A stretch of 64,000 bases of DNA from Pseudomonas graminis (GTDB taxonomy: Bacteria > Pseudomonadota > Gammaproteobacteria > Pseudomonadales > Pseudomonadaceae). The notes under the pieces are model-generated. The model did not search any database, had not been told where the DNA came from, and saw only the letters and a program-made list of their open reading frames with translations. Positions 35,646-45,857 of the stretch are shown here, one piece after another (position 1 is the stretch's first letter; each line of letters starts with the position of its first letter). The stretch is from the NCBI RefSeq assembly GCF_900111735.1, contig NZ_FOHW01000005.1:124001-188000 (forward strand), in the 5' to 3' direction. The position numbers were made by a program, and so were the translations under genes.

Positions 35646-36671
35646 ATGAGGAAATCACTACTCGCCCTGCTGCTGTTGGCCGCGACAGGCCTTGTCCAGG
35701 CGCAAGTACAGCTCAGGGATGGCCATCCACAGAGTTACACCGTTGTCGCCGGTGACACACTTTGGGACATTTCCGGAAAATTTCTTAACCAGCCTTGGAA
35801 GTGGCCGCAGCTCTGGCGCGCCAATCCACAGGTTCACGACCCTGATCTGATCTACCCCGGCGATACGCTTAACCTGATTTACGTCGATGGTCAGCCACGC
35901 ATCGTGGTCAATCGCGGCGCGTCCCGGGGGACCATCAAGCTGTCACCGCGTGTGCGCAGTACGCCGATTGCCGAGGCGATCCCGACCATTCCGCTGGGCG
36001 CAATCAATGCGTTTCTACTGAACAACCGAATCATCGATAACGCCAGCCAGTTCGAAGCCGCGCCTCATGTCGTGGCAGGCCCTGGCGAGCGGGTGCTCAG
36101 TGGCGCGGGTGATCGCATCTATGCACGCGGACAGTTCGAGCCGAGCCATGTGGCGTACGGCATCTATCGCAAGGGCAAGACCTACGTCGATCCGGTCACC
36201 GGCGTGGTGCTGGGCATCAATGCCGATGACATCGGCAGCGGCGAAGTCATCGCCACGGAAGGTGATGTGGCGACGTTGCAAATGCAGCGCTCGACCCAGG
36301 AAGTGCGCCTTGGCGACCGACTTTTTGTCAGTGAAGAGCGTCGAATCAATTCTACTTTTGTCCCCAGTGAGCCTCAGCAACCCGTCGACGGCACCATCAT
36401 CGACGTACCGCGGGGCGTGACCCAGATCGGTGAGTTCGACGTGGTCACCATTGATCGTGGCCGCCTAGATGGCCTGGCTGAAGGTAACGTGTTGGCGATC
36501 TACAAGACCGGTGAGACGGTGCGCGATCGGGTCAATGGTGATCAGGTCAAAATTCCCGACGAGCGTTCAGGGCTGCTAATGGTCTTTCGCACGTACGAGC
36601 GACTGAGTTACGCCATGGTGCTGCACGCAACCCGATCTCTGGCGGTGCAGGACAAAGTCCGCAATCCGTAA
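35646..36671 (+). CDS. Exported LysM-domain peptidoglycan-binding protein
   Basis: A 341-residue protein with a signal peptide (MRKSLLALLLLAATGLVQA, cleaved near residue 19-20) and one LysM domain at about 31-80 (TVVAGDTLWDISGKFL ... YPGDTLNLI). The rest lacks a recognisable catalytic motif. It likely binds peptidoglycan in the periplasm. AAAGGGA precedes the ATG. It is divergent from def and upstream of dprA, as in other Pseudomonas. Confidence 0.9.
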   Translation: MRKSLLALLLLAATGLVQAQVQLRDGHPQSYTVVAGDTLWDISGKFLNQPWKWPQLWRANPQVHDPDLIYPGDTLNLIYVDGQPRIVVNRGASRGTIKLSPRVRSTPIAEAIPTIPLGAINAFLLNNRIIDNASQFEAAPHVVAGPGERVLSGAGDRIYARGQFEPSHVAYGIYRKGKTYVDPVTGVVLGINADDIGSGEVIATEGDVATLQMQRSTQEVRLGDRLFVSEERRINSTFVPSEPQQPVDGTIIDVPRGVTQIGEFDVVTIDRGRLDGLAEGNVLAIYKTGETVRDRVNGDQVKIPDERSGLLMVFRTYERLSYAMVLHATRSLAVQDKVRNP

Positions 36672-36741
36672 TGCTATGTATCAGCTGTAAATCACTTTTC
36701 TCCACCGGCATGCTTCACTTATCAAATTGTTGTTAACAGAC

Positions 36742-36750
36742 TTATCCACA
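36742..36750 (+). promoter_or_regulatory. DnaA box upstream of dprA
   Basis: An exact TTATCCACA lies 45 nt before the dprA ATG, in the 124-nt gap after the LysM gene. An inverted repeat GGTCCA / TGGACC (36755-36776) sits beside it. A second exact box lies inside dprA at 37359-37367. Confidence 0.6.
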
Positions 36751-36795
36751 GGTTGGTCCATTGATTAAGGTGGACCACGGATCAAGGAAGATCAC

Positions 36796-37908
36796 ATGCC
36801 GTTGTTCGAAAAGGCCGGTCAGTCGCCGGCCGAACTGGAAGCACGCTTGCGTTTGCATCGGCTGCCGGAAGTCGGCCCGAAACGTTTCCACACCCTCATT
36901 GATGCGTTCGGCAGCGCCTCTGCCGCATTGAGTGCGCCGGCTTCAGCATGGCGATCTTTACGGCTGCCGGCGGCCAGTGCCGAGGCGCGTCGCAGCGCCG
37001 AAGTACGTGACGGTGCCAGCGCTGCACTGGCTTGGCTAGAGCGCCCGGGCCAGCATTTGCTGATGTGGGACGACCCTGGCTACCCCGCGTTGCTGGCAGA
37101 AATCCCTGATCCGCCGCCCCTGCTTTTCATCGCCGGAAACCTCGCTTTGCTCGATCGCCCGCAGTTGGGAATGGTGGGCAGTCGACGCGCTTCCAAGCCT
37201 GGACTCGACACCGCTGCAGCGTTCGCGCGGAGCCTGGCAGGTGCCGGTTTTGTCATCACCAGCGGGTTGGCGCTGGGCATCGACGGCGCCGCGCATCAAG
37301 GTGCTCTGGACGTAAAAGGCGGGACAATTGGCGTGCTGGGCACGGGCATCGAAAAACTTTATCCACAGCGGCATCGCCAACTTGCAGCACGCATGGTGGC
37401 CGACGGCGGGGCAGTGATTTCCGAGCTGCCACTGGACGCAGGACCCCACGCCAGCAACTTTCCCCGGCGCAATCGAATCATCAGCGGTTTGTCACTGGGC
37501 GTGCTGGTGGTCGAGGCCAGCGTCGCCAGCGGATCGCTGATCACCGCACGTCTTGCTGCCGAGCAGGGCCGTGAGGTCTATGCCATCCCCGGCTCGATCC
37601 ATCATCCGGGCGCCAGGGGTTGTCACCAGCTGATCCGTGAGGGGGCAGTGCTGGTGGAAACCATCGACCACATTCTCGAAGCGCTGCAGGGCTGGAAAAA
37701 CGTCGCGCCGAGTCCTGACGTCGTTGATAAGCCGTCGACCTCGCTGCACCCGCTCCTGGCTCTTTTGCATGCAGCGCCTCAAACCGGCGAGGCGCTTGCC
37801 CACAACAGCGGTTGGCCTTTGCCAAAAGTCCTGGCGGCGCTGACCGAGCTTGAACTCGACAGCAGCGTGGCCTGTGAAGCCGGGCGATGGTTTGCCCGGG
37901 CGCGCTGA
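36796..37908 (+). CDS. dprA: DNA-processing protein DprA
   Basis: It binds single-stranded DNA and loads RecA during natural transformation. The 370-residue protein has an N-terminal SAM-like region and a Rossmann core with GSRRASKPGLD and SGLALGIDGAAHQGAL. The C-terminal winged-helix-like domain is at about 300-370. It stands between the LysM gene and tsaC. Two exact DnaA boxes lie at and in the gene. Confidence 0.96.
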   Translation: MPLFEKAGQSPAELEARLRLHRLPEVGPKRFHTLIDAFGSASAALSAPASAWRSLRLPAASAEARRSAEVRDGASAALAWLERPGQHLLMWDDPGYPALLAEIPDPPPLLFIAGNLALLDRPQLGMVGSRRASKPGLDTAAAFARSLAGAGFVITSGLALGIDGAAHQGALDVKGGTIGVLGTGIEKLYPQRHRQLAARMVADGGAVISELPLDAGPHASNFPRRNRIISGLSLGVLVVEASVASGSLITARLAAEQGREVYAIPGSIHHPGARGCHQLIREGAVLVETIDHILEALQGWKNVAPSPDVVDKPSTSLHPLLALLHAAPQTGEALAHNSGWPLPKVLAALTELELDSSVACEAGRWFARAR

Positions 37909-37947
37909 GGTTAAACTGCCCGCCAGCGTAATTTGGGAGAACAGACG

Positions 37948-38505
37948 ATGGTCAGCAGTTGGCAAGTGCAGCAAGCCGCACGAGAAATTCGGGCCGGGGC
38001 GGTGATTGCCTATCCAACCGAAGCGGTATGGGGGTTGGGCTGTGACCCTTGGGATGCGGAGGCGGTCTATCGCCTGCTGGCAATCAAGGCGCGGCCTGTT
38101 GATAAGGGCTTGATCCTGATCGCAGACAACATCCGTCAGTTTGATTTCCTCTTCGAGGATTTCCCTGAGCTGTGGATCGATCGCATGGCGAGCACCTGGC
38201 CGGGACCGAATACGTGGCTGGTTCCCCATCAAGGCCTGTTGCCGGACTGGATCACCGGAAAGCACGACACCGTTGCCCTTCGCGTCAGCAATCACCCCAT
38301 CGTCCGGGAGCTGTGCGCGTTGACCGGCCCGCTGGTGTCGACTTCCGCGAACCCCACCGGCCGCCCCGCCGCCCGCTCACGATTGCGCGTTGAGCAGTAT
38401 TTCCACGAGCAGTTGGACTTGGTTCTGGGGGGAAGTCTCGGCGGGCGCCGCAATCCGAGTGTGATCAGGGATCTGGTCACGGCTGAGGTGGTAAGGGCGG
38501 GGTAA
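37948..38505 (+). CDS. tsaC: Threonylcarbamoyl-AMP synthase
   Basis: It makes threonylcarbamoyl-AMP for the t6A37 modification of ANN-decoding tRNAs. From ATG 37948 ([20 protein letters not shown]) it has 185 residues, the usual TsaC length. [13 protein letters not shown] and [10 protein letters not shown] are the active-site blocks. GGGAG lies upstream. A TTG five codons earlier is open but less likely. It is convergent with qor. Confidence 0.96.
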   Translation: MVSSWQVQQAAREIRAGAVIAYPTEAVWGLGCDPWDAEAVYRLLAIKARPVDKGLILIADNIRQFDFLFEDFPELWIDRMASTWPGPNTWLVPHQGLLPDWITGKHDTVALRVSNHPIVRELCALTGPLVSTSANPTGRPAARSRLRVEQYFHEQLDLVLGGSLGGRRNPSVIRDLVTAEVVRAG

Positions 38506-38533
38506 TGCCCTTCCACCGTCTGGCAGGGTGTGA

Positions 38534-39511
38534 TCAAGGCACCAGAATGATCGACCCGACTGTTCTGCGGCCTGACAGTTCGGTATGCGCCTTCGCGGCA
38601 TCCTTGAGGGCGAATTTCTGGATGTCGTCGACCTTCACTTTGCCGGTGGCAACCATTTCAAACACTTCATCCGCCATTGCCTGCAAGGCTTCCGGGGTGT
38701 TTGCGTAGGAGCCCAATGTCGGGCGCGTGACGTAGAGCGAGCCTTTCTGAGCGAGGACCCCCAGGTTCACGCCGGTCACCGCGCCTGACGCATTGCCGAA
38801 GCTGACCAGCAGGCCTCGCAACTCCAGGCAATTCAAAGACGTTTCCCACGTGTCTTTGCCAACGCCGTCGTAGACCACCGGGACCTTCTTGCCATCGGTC
38901 AATTCCAGTACACGCTGAACGACGTCTTCCTTGCTGTAATCGATCACTTCCCAAGCGCCGTGCGCCTTGGCGTGCGCAGCCTTTTCTGCCGAGCTGACCG
39001 TTCCGATCAGTTTGACGCCCAAGGCGTTGGCCCACTGGCAGGCGATCGATCCGACGCCGCCGGCAGCGGCATGGAACAAAATGGTTTCTTCAGGGCGGAT
39101 CTCGTAGGTCTGGCGAAACAGGTACTGCACGGTCAGGCCCTTGAGCATGACGGCAGCGCCCTGCTCGAAGCTGATGCCGTCAGGCAATTTGGCAATGTTC
39201 GCGGCCGGCGTCAGGTGGACGTCCCCGTATGCACCCAGCGGGCCTGTGCCGTACACCACCCGGTCGCCGACTTTGACGTGAGTGACTTCGCTGCCGACCG
39301 CTTCAACCAGGCCCGCGCCTTCGTTACCCAACCCCGATGGGAACGAAGGCGCCGGGTACAGGCCGCTGCGAAAGTAGGTCTCGATGAAGTTGACGCCAAT
39401 CGCCTTGTTACGCACGAGCACGTCTTTCGGGCCTGGCGCCGGGGGTTCGAAGTCCACGTACTCAAGCACTTCGGGACCGCCATAAGCCTTGAACTGGATA
39501 CGTTTTGCCAT
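38534..39511 (-). CDS. qor: NADPH:quinone oxidoreductase (zeta-crystallin type)
   Basis: A zinc-independent medium-chain dehydrogenase/reductase that reduces quinones with NADPH. It has 325 residues. The cofactor site is FHAAAGGVGSIACQWANALG, and NKAIGVNFIETYFRSGLY matches Qor. No structural zinc cysteine lobe is visible. It is divergent from hemF with 224 nt between. Confidence 0.93.
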   Translation of the reverse strand: MAKRIQFKAYGGPEVLEYVDFEPPAPGPKDVLVRNKAIGVNFIETYFRSGLYPAPSFPSGLGNEGAGLVEAVGSEVTHVKVGDRVVYGTGPLGAYGDVHLTPAANIAKLPDGISFEQGAAVMLKGLTVQYLFRQTYEIRPEETILFHAAAGGVGSIACQWANALGVKLIGTVSSAEKAAHAKAHGAWEVIDYSKEDVVQRVLELTDGKKVPVVYDGVGKDTWETSLNCLELRGLLVSFGNASGAVTGVNLGVLAQKGSLYVTRPTLGSYANTPEALQAMADEVFEMVATGKVKVDDIQKFALKDAAKAHTELSGRRTVGSIILVP

Positions 39512-39549
39512 TTGCTTTCTCCGTCATGGATCGGACTTGCAGAGTATGA

Positions 39550-40655
<1,106 letters not shown>

Positions 40656-40656
<1 letters not shown>

Positions 40657-41483
40657 TGGCTGATCAGTACGTTGTCTTCGGCAACCCGATCGGCCACAGC
40701 AAATCCCCGCTGATTCATCGCCTGTTCGCCGAGCAGACCGGTCAGGCGCTCGACTACCAGACCTCGCTCGCGCCGCTGGACGGCTTCACCGCTTTCGCCA
40801 AGGCGTTTTTAGAGACCGGCCGCGGTGCCAACGTCACCGTGCCCTTCAAGGAAGAAGCGTACCGGATGGCCGATCAGTTGACCGAGCGAGGCCGTCGTGC
40901 CGGGGCGGTCAATACCTTGGTCCTCCAAGCGGATGGCAGCCTGCTGGGCGACAACACCGACGGCGCAGGCCTGGTTCGCGATCTGAAGGTCAATCATGGC
41001 GTCACGCTCAAGGACAAACGCATTCTCGTACTAGGGGCTGGCGGTGCGGTGCGCGGCGCGCTTGAACCCTTACTGGCGGAAGATCCTTACGTGCTGGTGG
41101 TTGCCAATCGCACGGTAGAAAAGGCTGAACGACTGGCCCAGGAATTCGCCGACATCGGCCCGGTGCTGCCCGCAGGCTATGACTGGCTGGAGGAGCCGGT
41201 AGACGTCATCATCAATGCCACGTCAGCCAGCCTTTCAGGGGAAGTACCTCCCATTTCGCCCAGCCTGATTCAGCCGGGCGTGACCTTCTGCTACGACATG
41301 ATGTATGCCAAAGAACCGACCGCATTCTGCCGCTGGGCCACTGAACACCATGCCGGGCAAGCAGTGGATGGTTTGGGGATGTTGGTCGAGCAGGCCGCCG
41401 AGGCGTTCCACCTGTGGCGTGGCGTGCGACCGGAATCAGCGCCGGTGCTGGCGGAACTGCGACGGCTGATGGCGCAGATCTAG
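40656..41483 (+). CDS. aroE: Shikimate dehydrogenase (NADP+)
   Basis: It reduces 3-dehydroshikimate to shikimate. The 275-residue protein starts [20 protein letters not shown]. The catalytic pair is K65 (NVTVPFKE) and D102 (NTDGAG). [13 protein letters not shown] binds NADP. The ATG at 40656 shares one base with the hemF stop; a GTG one codon earlier is the only alternative. Confidence 0.97.
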
Positions 41484-41499
41484 CGAATGTACCGACCTC

Positions 41500-41562
41500 A
41501 TCGCGAGCAAGCTCACTCCTACAGACTGATATTGGCCCTGTAGGCGTGAGCTTGCTCGCGAT
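41500..41562. repeat. REP-type inverted repeat (ATCGCGAGCAAGCTC family)
   Basis: Two arms of 25 nt, nearly perfectly complementary (ATCGCGAGCAAGCTCACTCC and its partner), flank 13 nt. This is a different Pseudomonas REP subfamily from the GTAGGAGCGCGC doublets. It lies between the convergent aroE and choX genes. Confidence 0.85.
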
Positions 41563-41577
41563 GCTTCTTGTCGGCGC

Positions 41578-42504
41578 TTACAACTTGGCTTTCACCGCTG
41601 GCAGCGCATCTTTGTCGTCAACGGTTTTCACGCCGTCGAGCCATTTGTCCAGCACCGCCGGATTAGCTTTCAACCACGCTTTCACCGCCTCGGTGTTGCT
41701 GACTTTCTTGTCCACCACGGTCTGCATGATCGAGTTTTCCATGTCCTGAGTGAACACCAGGTTGGAAAGCAGCTTGGCCACGTTCGGGCAGGCGTCGGCG
41801 TAACCTTTGCGGGTCACGGTGTAGACGCTGCCGGTATCGCCGAAGTACTTCTCGCCGCCTTTGAGGTAGTGCATGCCTTTGATCTGCACGTTCATCGGGT
41901 GCGGCGTCCAGCCAAGGAACACCACGAATTCCTTCTTCTTCACGTTGCGCTGCACTTCAGCCAGCATCGCCTGTTCGCTGGATTCCACCAGCTTCCAGTC
42001 GCCCAGATCGAACTCGTTCTTTTTGATGATCTCCTGAATCGACGCGTTGGCCGGAGCGCCCGAGCCGATGCCGTAGATCTTCTTGTGAAATTTGTCGGCG
42101 AATTTGTTCAGGTCGCTGAAGTTGTGGACGCCTGCGTCATACACGTAATCAGGGACGGCGAGGGTGAACTCGGTGCCTTCCAGATTTTTCGCGTATTGCG
42201 TCACATCACCCGTGGCGATGAACTTGTCGTAGAAACCCTGCTGCGCCGGCATCCAGTTGCCCAGAAAGACGTCGAGTTGCCCGTCCTTCAGGCCGCCATA
42301 GGCGATCGGCACCGCCAGGGTGTCGATCTTGGTTTTGTAGCCCATGCCATCAAGCAAAAAGCCTGCAGTGGCGTTGGTCGCAGCGATATCGCTCCAGCCC
42401 GGATCGGCCATCCGCACGGTGCTGCAACTGGCGTCGGCGGCGTAGGCCACGACACTGCTCAAACTCAAGACCCCAACCGTCAGCGTGGTGAACAGCTTAT
42501 TCAT
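41578..42504 (-). CDS. choX: Choline ABC transporter periplasmic substrate-binding protein
   Basis: It binds choline (or choline released from choline-sulfate) for an ABC importer. The 308-residue protein has a signal peptide (about 1-22, ending VVAYA) and an OpuAC/ProX-like fold. WSDIAATNATAGFLLDGMGY and FLGNWMPAQQGFYDKF match ChoX. No permease or ATPase gene is adjacent, so the rest of the transporter must lie elsewhere. It is 39 nt downstream of betC. Confidence 0.88.
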   Translation of the reverse strand: MNKLFTTLTVGVLSLSSVVAYAADASCSTVRMADPGWSDIAATNATAGFLLDGMGYKTKIDTLAVPIAYGGLKDGQLDVFLGNWMPAQQGFYDKFIATGDVTQYAKNLEGTEFTLAVPDYVYDAGVHNFSDLNKFADKFHKKIYGIGSGAPANASIQEIIKKNEFDLGDWKLVESSEQAMLAEVQRNVKKKEFVVFLGWTPHPMNVQIKGMHYLKGGEKYFGDTGSVYTVTRKGYADACPNVAKLLSNLVFTQDMENSIMQTVVDKKVSNTEAVKAWLKANPAVLDKWLDGVKTVDDKDALPAVKAKL

Positions 42505-42543
42505 GGTGTGCCCCTTTTTTGGTTTTCTAAGTGTTGGCAGGGT

Positions 42544-44049
42544 TCAAGGTTGCGGATAACGGGCCTTGCGCTCCAGATCGTCGAGATCGATATGGTTGCG
42601 CATGTACTGCTGACTGGCGTCGACCAGCGGCTGGTGATCCCAACTCTTCAGCTTGCCGATGGTCAGCGACTCGGCGACGAAACGCCGGCGCCGCTGACTG
42701 GCGAGCACCTGTTGGTGTATCGCCGGAATGTCCCACTTGGCTTTTGCTTCGGCCAGGAACGCAGCGAACAGGTCGTGATGAGCCTCGGATCGGCTCAGCT
42801 CTTCCTGCTCGTTCGGATCGTTATGCACGTCGTACAGCAGACATGGGTCCCGTTCCGAATAAATGAATTTGTACGCGCCGCGACGAATCATCATCAGCGG
42901 ACTGTTGGTGCCCTCGGCCATGTACTCACCAAACACCTCGTCGTGACCGCCCTCGCCCTGCAGGTGCGGCAGCAGTGAGCGACCATCAAGCGGCAAACCG
43001 GCGTCCAGCTGACCTTCAGCCAGCGCCACAAAAGTCGGCAACAGATCGGCGGTAGACACTGCGGCCTGCACGCGACCGGCCTTGAACTGCCCCGGAGCGT
43101 AGACCAGCAGTGGCACACGTGCCGACATCTCGAACCAGTGCATTTTGTACCAGAGCCCGCGCTCACCCAGCATGTCGCCATGGTCGCCGGAGAACACGAT
43201 GATGGTGTCATCAGCCAGGCCGGTTTCCTCAAGGGTTTTCAGCAGTTTGCCGACGTTGTCGTCAATGTAGCTGCAGGCGCCGAAATAGGCGCGGCGTGCA
43301 TCGCGAATCTTTTGCTCGGGCAGCGGCTTGTCCCACAGGTCATAGACCTTTAGCAGGCGCTGGGAATGAGGGTCCAGTTCGGACTGAGCCAACGGCGAGT
43401 GGGGCATCGGGATGTCTTCGTCGCTGTACAGATTCCAGTACGACTTGGGGATGGTGTACGGATCGTGGGGATGGGTCATCGACACCGTCATGCAAAACGG
43501 CTGATCGCCGTCTTCGCGCACATGGTCGAACAGATACTGCTGAGCCTTGAACACCACTTCTTCGTCGAAATCGAGCTGATTGGTGCGTACGCAAGGTCCG
43601 GCTTGCAGCACCGAGGACATGTTGTGGTACCAGGTCGGGCGCACATCTGGCTCGTCCCAGTTCACGGCCCAACCGTAATCGGCAGGATAGATGTCGCTGG
43701 TCAGGCGCTCTTCGTAGCCGTGCAATTGATCGGGGCCGCAGAAATGCATCTTGCCGGACAGCGCCGTGCGATAGCCGAGACGACGCAGGTAGTGAGCGTA
43801 GGTCGGCACGTCTGCGGGGAAATCAGCGGCATTGTCGTAAGCGCCGATCTTGCTCGGCAACTGACCGCTGACCAGCGTGAAACGCGACGGTGCGCACAGC
43901 GGACTGTTGCAGTAGGCAGCGTCGAACACCACGCCTTCAGCAGCGAGGCGACTCAAGTGGGGCATCTTGATGGGAGAAGAGGTGTACATCGGCAACATGG
44001 GCGCGGCCATCTGATCGGCCATGATGAAAAGAATGTTTTTGCGCTTCAT
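42544..44049 (-). CDS. betC: Choline-sulfatase
   Basis: It hydrolyses choline-O-sulfate to choline and sulfate, feeding glycine betaine synthesis and sulfur supply. The 501-residue protein starts MKRKNILFIMADQMAAPMLP. The sulfatase motif SPLCAPSRFTLVSGQ has C52, the residue converted to formylglycine. FSGDHGDMLGERGLW supplies metal ligands. An 8-codon upstream extension was not chosen. It is divergent from the LysR regulator and followed by choX. Confidence 0.95.
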   Translation of the reverse strand: MKRKNILFIMADQMAAPMLPMYTSSPIKMPHLSRLAAEGVVFDAAYCNSPLCAPSRFTLVSGQLPSKIGAYDNAADFPADVPTYAHYLRRLGYRTALSGKMHFCGPDQLHGYEERLTSDIYPADYGWAVNWDEPDVRPTWYHNMSSVLQAGPCVRTNQLDFDEEVVFKAQQYLFDHVREDGDQPFCMTVSMTHPHDPYTIPKSYWNLYSDEDIPMPHSPLAQSELDPHSQRLLKVYDLWDKPLPEQKIRDARRAYFGACSYIDDNVGKLLKTLEETGLADDTIIVFSGDHGDMLGERGLWYKMHWFEMSARVPLLVYAPGQFKAGRVQAAVSTADLLPTFVALAEGQLDAGLPLDGRSLLPHLQGEGGHDEVFGEYMAEGTNSPLMMIRRGAYKFIYSERDPCLLYDVHNDPNEQEELSRSEAHHDLFAAFLAEAKAKWDIPAIHQQVLASQRRRRFVAESLTIGKLKSWDHQPLVDASQQYMRNHIDLDDLERKARYPQP

Positions 44050-44133
44050 GTATTCGTGGCATCCCATAGTCATTATTTATGCGAAAGTGCTCCGACCGAG
44101 GATGGTGCCCATGCCGTCCGAGGTAAAGCCCAT

Positions 44134-44148
44134 TAGAGGCAATGCCTA
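44134..44148. promoter_or_regulatory. Candidate operator in the betC-regulator gap
   Basis: An imperfect dyad TAGAGGCAATGCCTA, with a core AGGCA-A-TGCCT, lies in the 114-nt divergent gap between betC and the LysR gene. LysR-type regulators bind dyads of about this size in such gaps. The assignment is inference. Confidence 0.35.
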
Positions 44149-44163
44149 GGATAAGTACAGCTT

Positions 44164-45114
44164 ATGTTTGAAGCCCTTGGTGTCATGTCGCTGGATTTAC
44201 TTCGCGGCTTCGAAGCCGCCGCACGGTTGCGCAGTTTTACCGCTGCCGCCATCGAGCTTGGCACCACTCAGCCGGCTATCAGCCAGCAAATCAAGCGGCT
44301 GGAGGAGCAACTGGCGACGCGGCTCTTTGATCGTATCTACCGCGGCATCGAGCTGACGGACGCCGGGCTGATCCTGTTCAATCACGTACAGACCGGGCTC
44401 CAGTCGATGGACGCCGGGCTCACCGCAATCACCGAGCAGCATCAGCACGAGGTGCTGCAAGTGGCGACGGACTTCGCCTTCGCAGCCTATTGGCTGATGC
44501 CGCGCCTGCACCGTTTCCACAAGGAAAACCCCGACGTCGACGTCAGCCTGGTTACCAGCGAGCGTAGTCACAGCATGCTGCGTGCGGATATTGATGTGGC
44601 CGTGTTGTTCGGCGACGGGCGATTCAAGCAGGGAGAAAGCCACTGGTTGTTCAGCGAGGAGGTGTTCCCGGTGTGCAGTCCGCAGTTGGTGAAGGGGCGC
44701 GACCTGCCCTTGCCCACCGACGCGCTGAAAGACTTCGCGCTGCTGCACCTTCGGGGTGAAGGCGGCAACAACTGGTTTGACTGGGGTGGCGTGTTCCGCG
44801 CCCTGAATATTCCCCAGGCACCCGCGCCGGGGCAGCTGCGGTTCGACAATTACACATTGATGATTCAGGCGGCGATTGGCGGCCAGGGCGTGGCCATCGG
44901 CTGGCGACATCTGGTAGATGATTTGCTGGAGCAGGGTTTACTGTGCCGCCCGATCGAACCCAGCGCTGTCTCGGGATACGGTTATTACATCGTCCTGCCG
45001 CAACGCAAGCGCCGGGTGCAGATCGTGCAACGGTTCGTGGACTGGTTAAGAAGTGAGCAGGCGTTGAGCGGGGATTTGCTGAAGGGCAAGGCGCTGCCGT
45101 CGATTGCGGTTTAG
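44164..45114 (+). CDS. LysR-family regulator of choline-sulfate use
   Basis: A 316-residue LysR-type regulator. The N-terminal winged HTH is LRGFEAAARLRSFTAAAIELGTT..ISQQIKRLEEQ, followed by a C-terminal co-inducer domain. It is divergent from betC-choX, so it probably controls them (the gene is often called betR). The start is uncertain: ATG 44164 (used here) or ATG 44185, which is nearer the HTH; neither has a strong ribosome site. Confidence 0.87.
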   Translation: MFEALGVMSLDLLRGFEAAARLRSFTAAAIELGTTQPAISQQIKRLEEQLATRLFDRIYRGIELTDAGLILFNHVQTGLQSMDAGLTAITEQHQHEVLQVATDFAFAAYWLMPRLHRFHKENPDVDVSLVTSERSHSMLRADIDVAVLFGDGRFKQGESHWLFSEEVFPVCSPQLVKGRDLPLPTDALKDFALLHLRGEGGNNWFDWGGVFRALNIPQAPAPGQLRFDNYTLMIQAAIGGQGVAIGWRHLVDDLLEQGLLCRPIEPSAVSGYGYYIVLPQRKRRVQIVQRFVDWLRSEQALSGDLLKGKALPSIAV

Positions 45115-45132
45115 CGACTGGCACGAGCACTG

Positions 45133-45221
45133 TGTAGGAGCGCGCTTGCCCGCGAAATGCAGTCGTTCTGACTAACATACGGTGGCTGACACAACGCATC
45201 GCGGGCGAGCGCGCTCCTACA
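45133..45221. repeat. REP-type inverted repeat after the LysR gene
   Basis: Arms TGTAGGAGCGCGCTTGCCCG and its partner ending GAGCGCGCTCCTACA flank a 40-50 nt centre. It is the same family as the repeats at 31061 and 34888. It lies between convergent genes. Confidence 0.85.
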
Positions 45222-45272
45222 GGATTAGCGTCCGTCCCACATGACGTGAGTGGACGCCATTTCTAAACACCC

Positions 45273-45782
45273 TTAGTTCAGCACGCCATCCAGGATTTCA
45301 TAAACAATGCCGCTGCCGATTGCGATCAGCACAACGTCCGGGCCCAGGCGGCGCCATTCGTAGCCATCGTATTGCGGCAGGTATTGCAGCGAGCGTTGGT
45401 CCAGTCGACGGCCATAGCCCCGTGGTAGCGGGTGGCCCTTGACGATATGGACGCCAGGGGGCAGCGGCTGACCGCGACCGATGACTTCACGGTGTTCGCT
45501 GATGGTCCGGCGCACGTCGCCGAAGTCGGCAGGAGGAGGCCCGCCCCGTGGACCATTGCCACGGTTATCGGCGCGCGGGTCGTTGCGATGGTCGTTGCCG
45601 TTGTTATTACCGTTGCCATTGCCGCGATCGCCCTGCGGACCGCCTGGCTGGCCGTGGTCCTGATGCTGGCCGGGGCCATTGTCATCGCCGCCGCGTTGAT
45701 CCGGTGGTGCAGCCTGAATCAGCGCGCTGGCGCTGAGCATCAACACGCCCAACCCGGCGATCAAACGATTCGAGACTTTCAT
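45273..45782 (-). CDS. Exported CigR/RcnB-like protein
   Basis: A 169-residue protein with a signal peptide (about 1-24). A low-complexity Asn/Gly/Asp/Arg-rich region follows (about 27-85). The conserved C-terminal domain is at about 95-169 (GRGQPLPPGVHIVKGHPLP, YEWRRLGPDVVLIAIGSGIV). This resembles the CigR anti-virulence/RcnB family; function in Pseudomonas is not established. The last hydrophobic segment may be membrane-associated. Confidence 0.75.
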   Translation of the reverse strand: MKVSNRLIAGLGVLMLSASALIQAAPPDQRGGDDNGPGQHQDHGQPGGPQGDRGNGNGNNNGNDHRNDPRADNRGNGPRGGPPPADFGDVRRTISEHREVIGRGQPLPPGVHIVKGHPLPRGYGRRLDQRSLQYLPQYDGYEWRRLGPDVVLIAIGSGIVYEILDGVLN

Positions 45783-45812
45783 GTAGCGCGCTCCTGAGCC
45801 AATACGGGCAGC

Positions 45813-45846
45813 AAAAAGGGGTTCAGGACGTGGTCCTGAACCCCTT
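45813..45846 (-). terminator. Rho-independent terminator after trpA
   Basis: A perfect 14-bp stem AAGGGGTTCAGGAC / GTCCTGAACCCCTT with a 3-nt loop is followed on the minus strand by a run of T. It is 11 nt past the trpA stop and ends the trpBA transcript. Confidence 0.93.
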
Positions 45847-45857
45847 CGCTGTACGGC

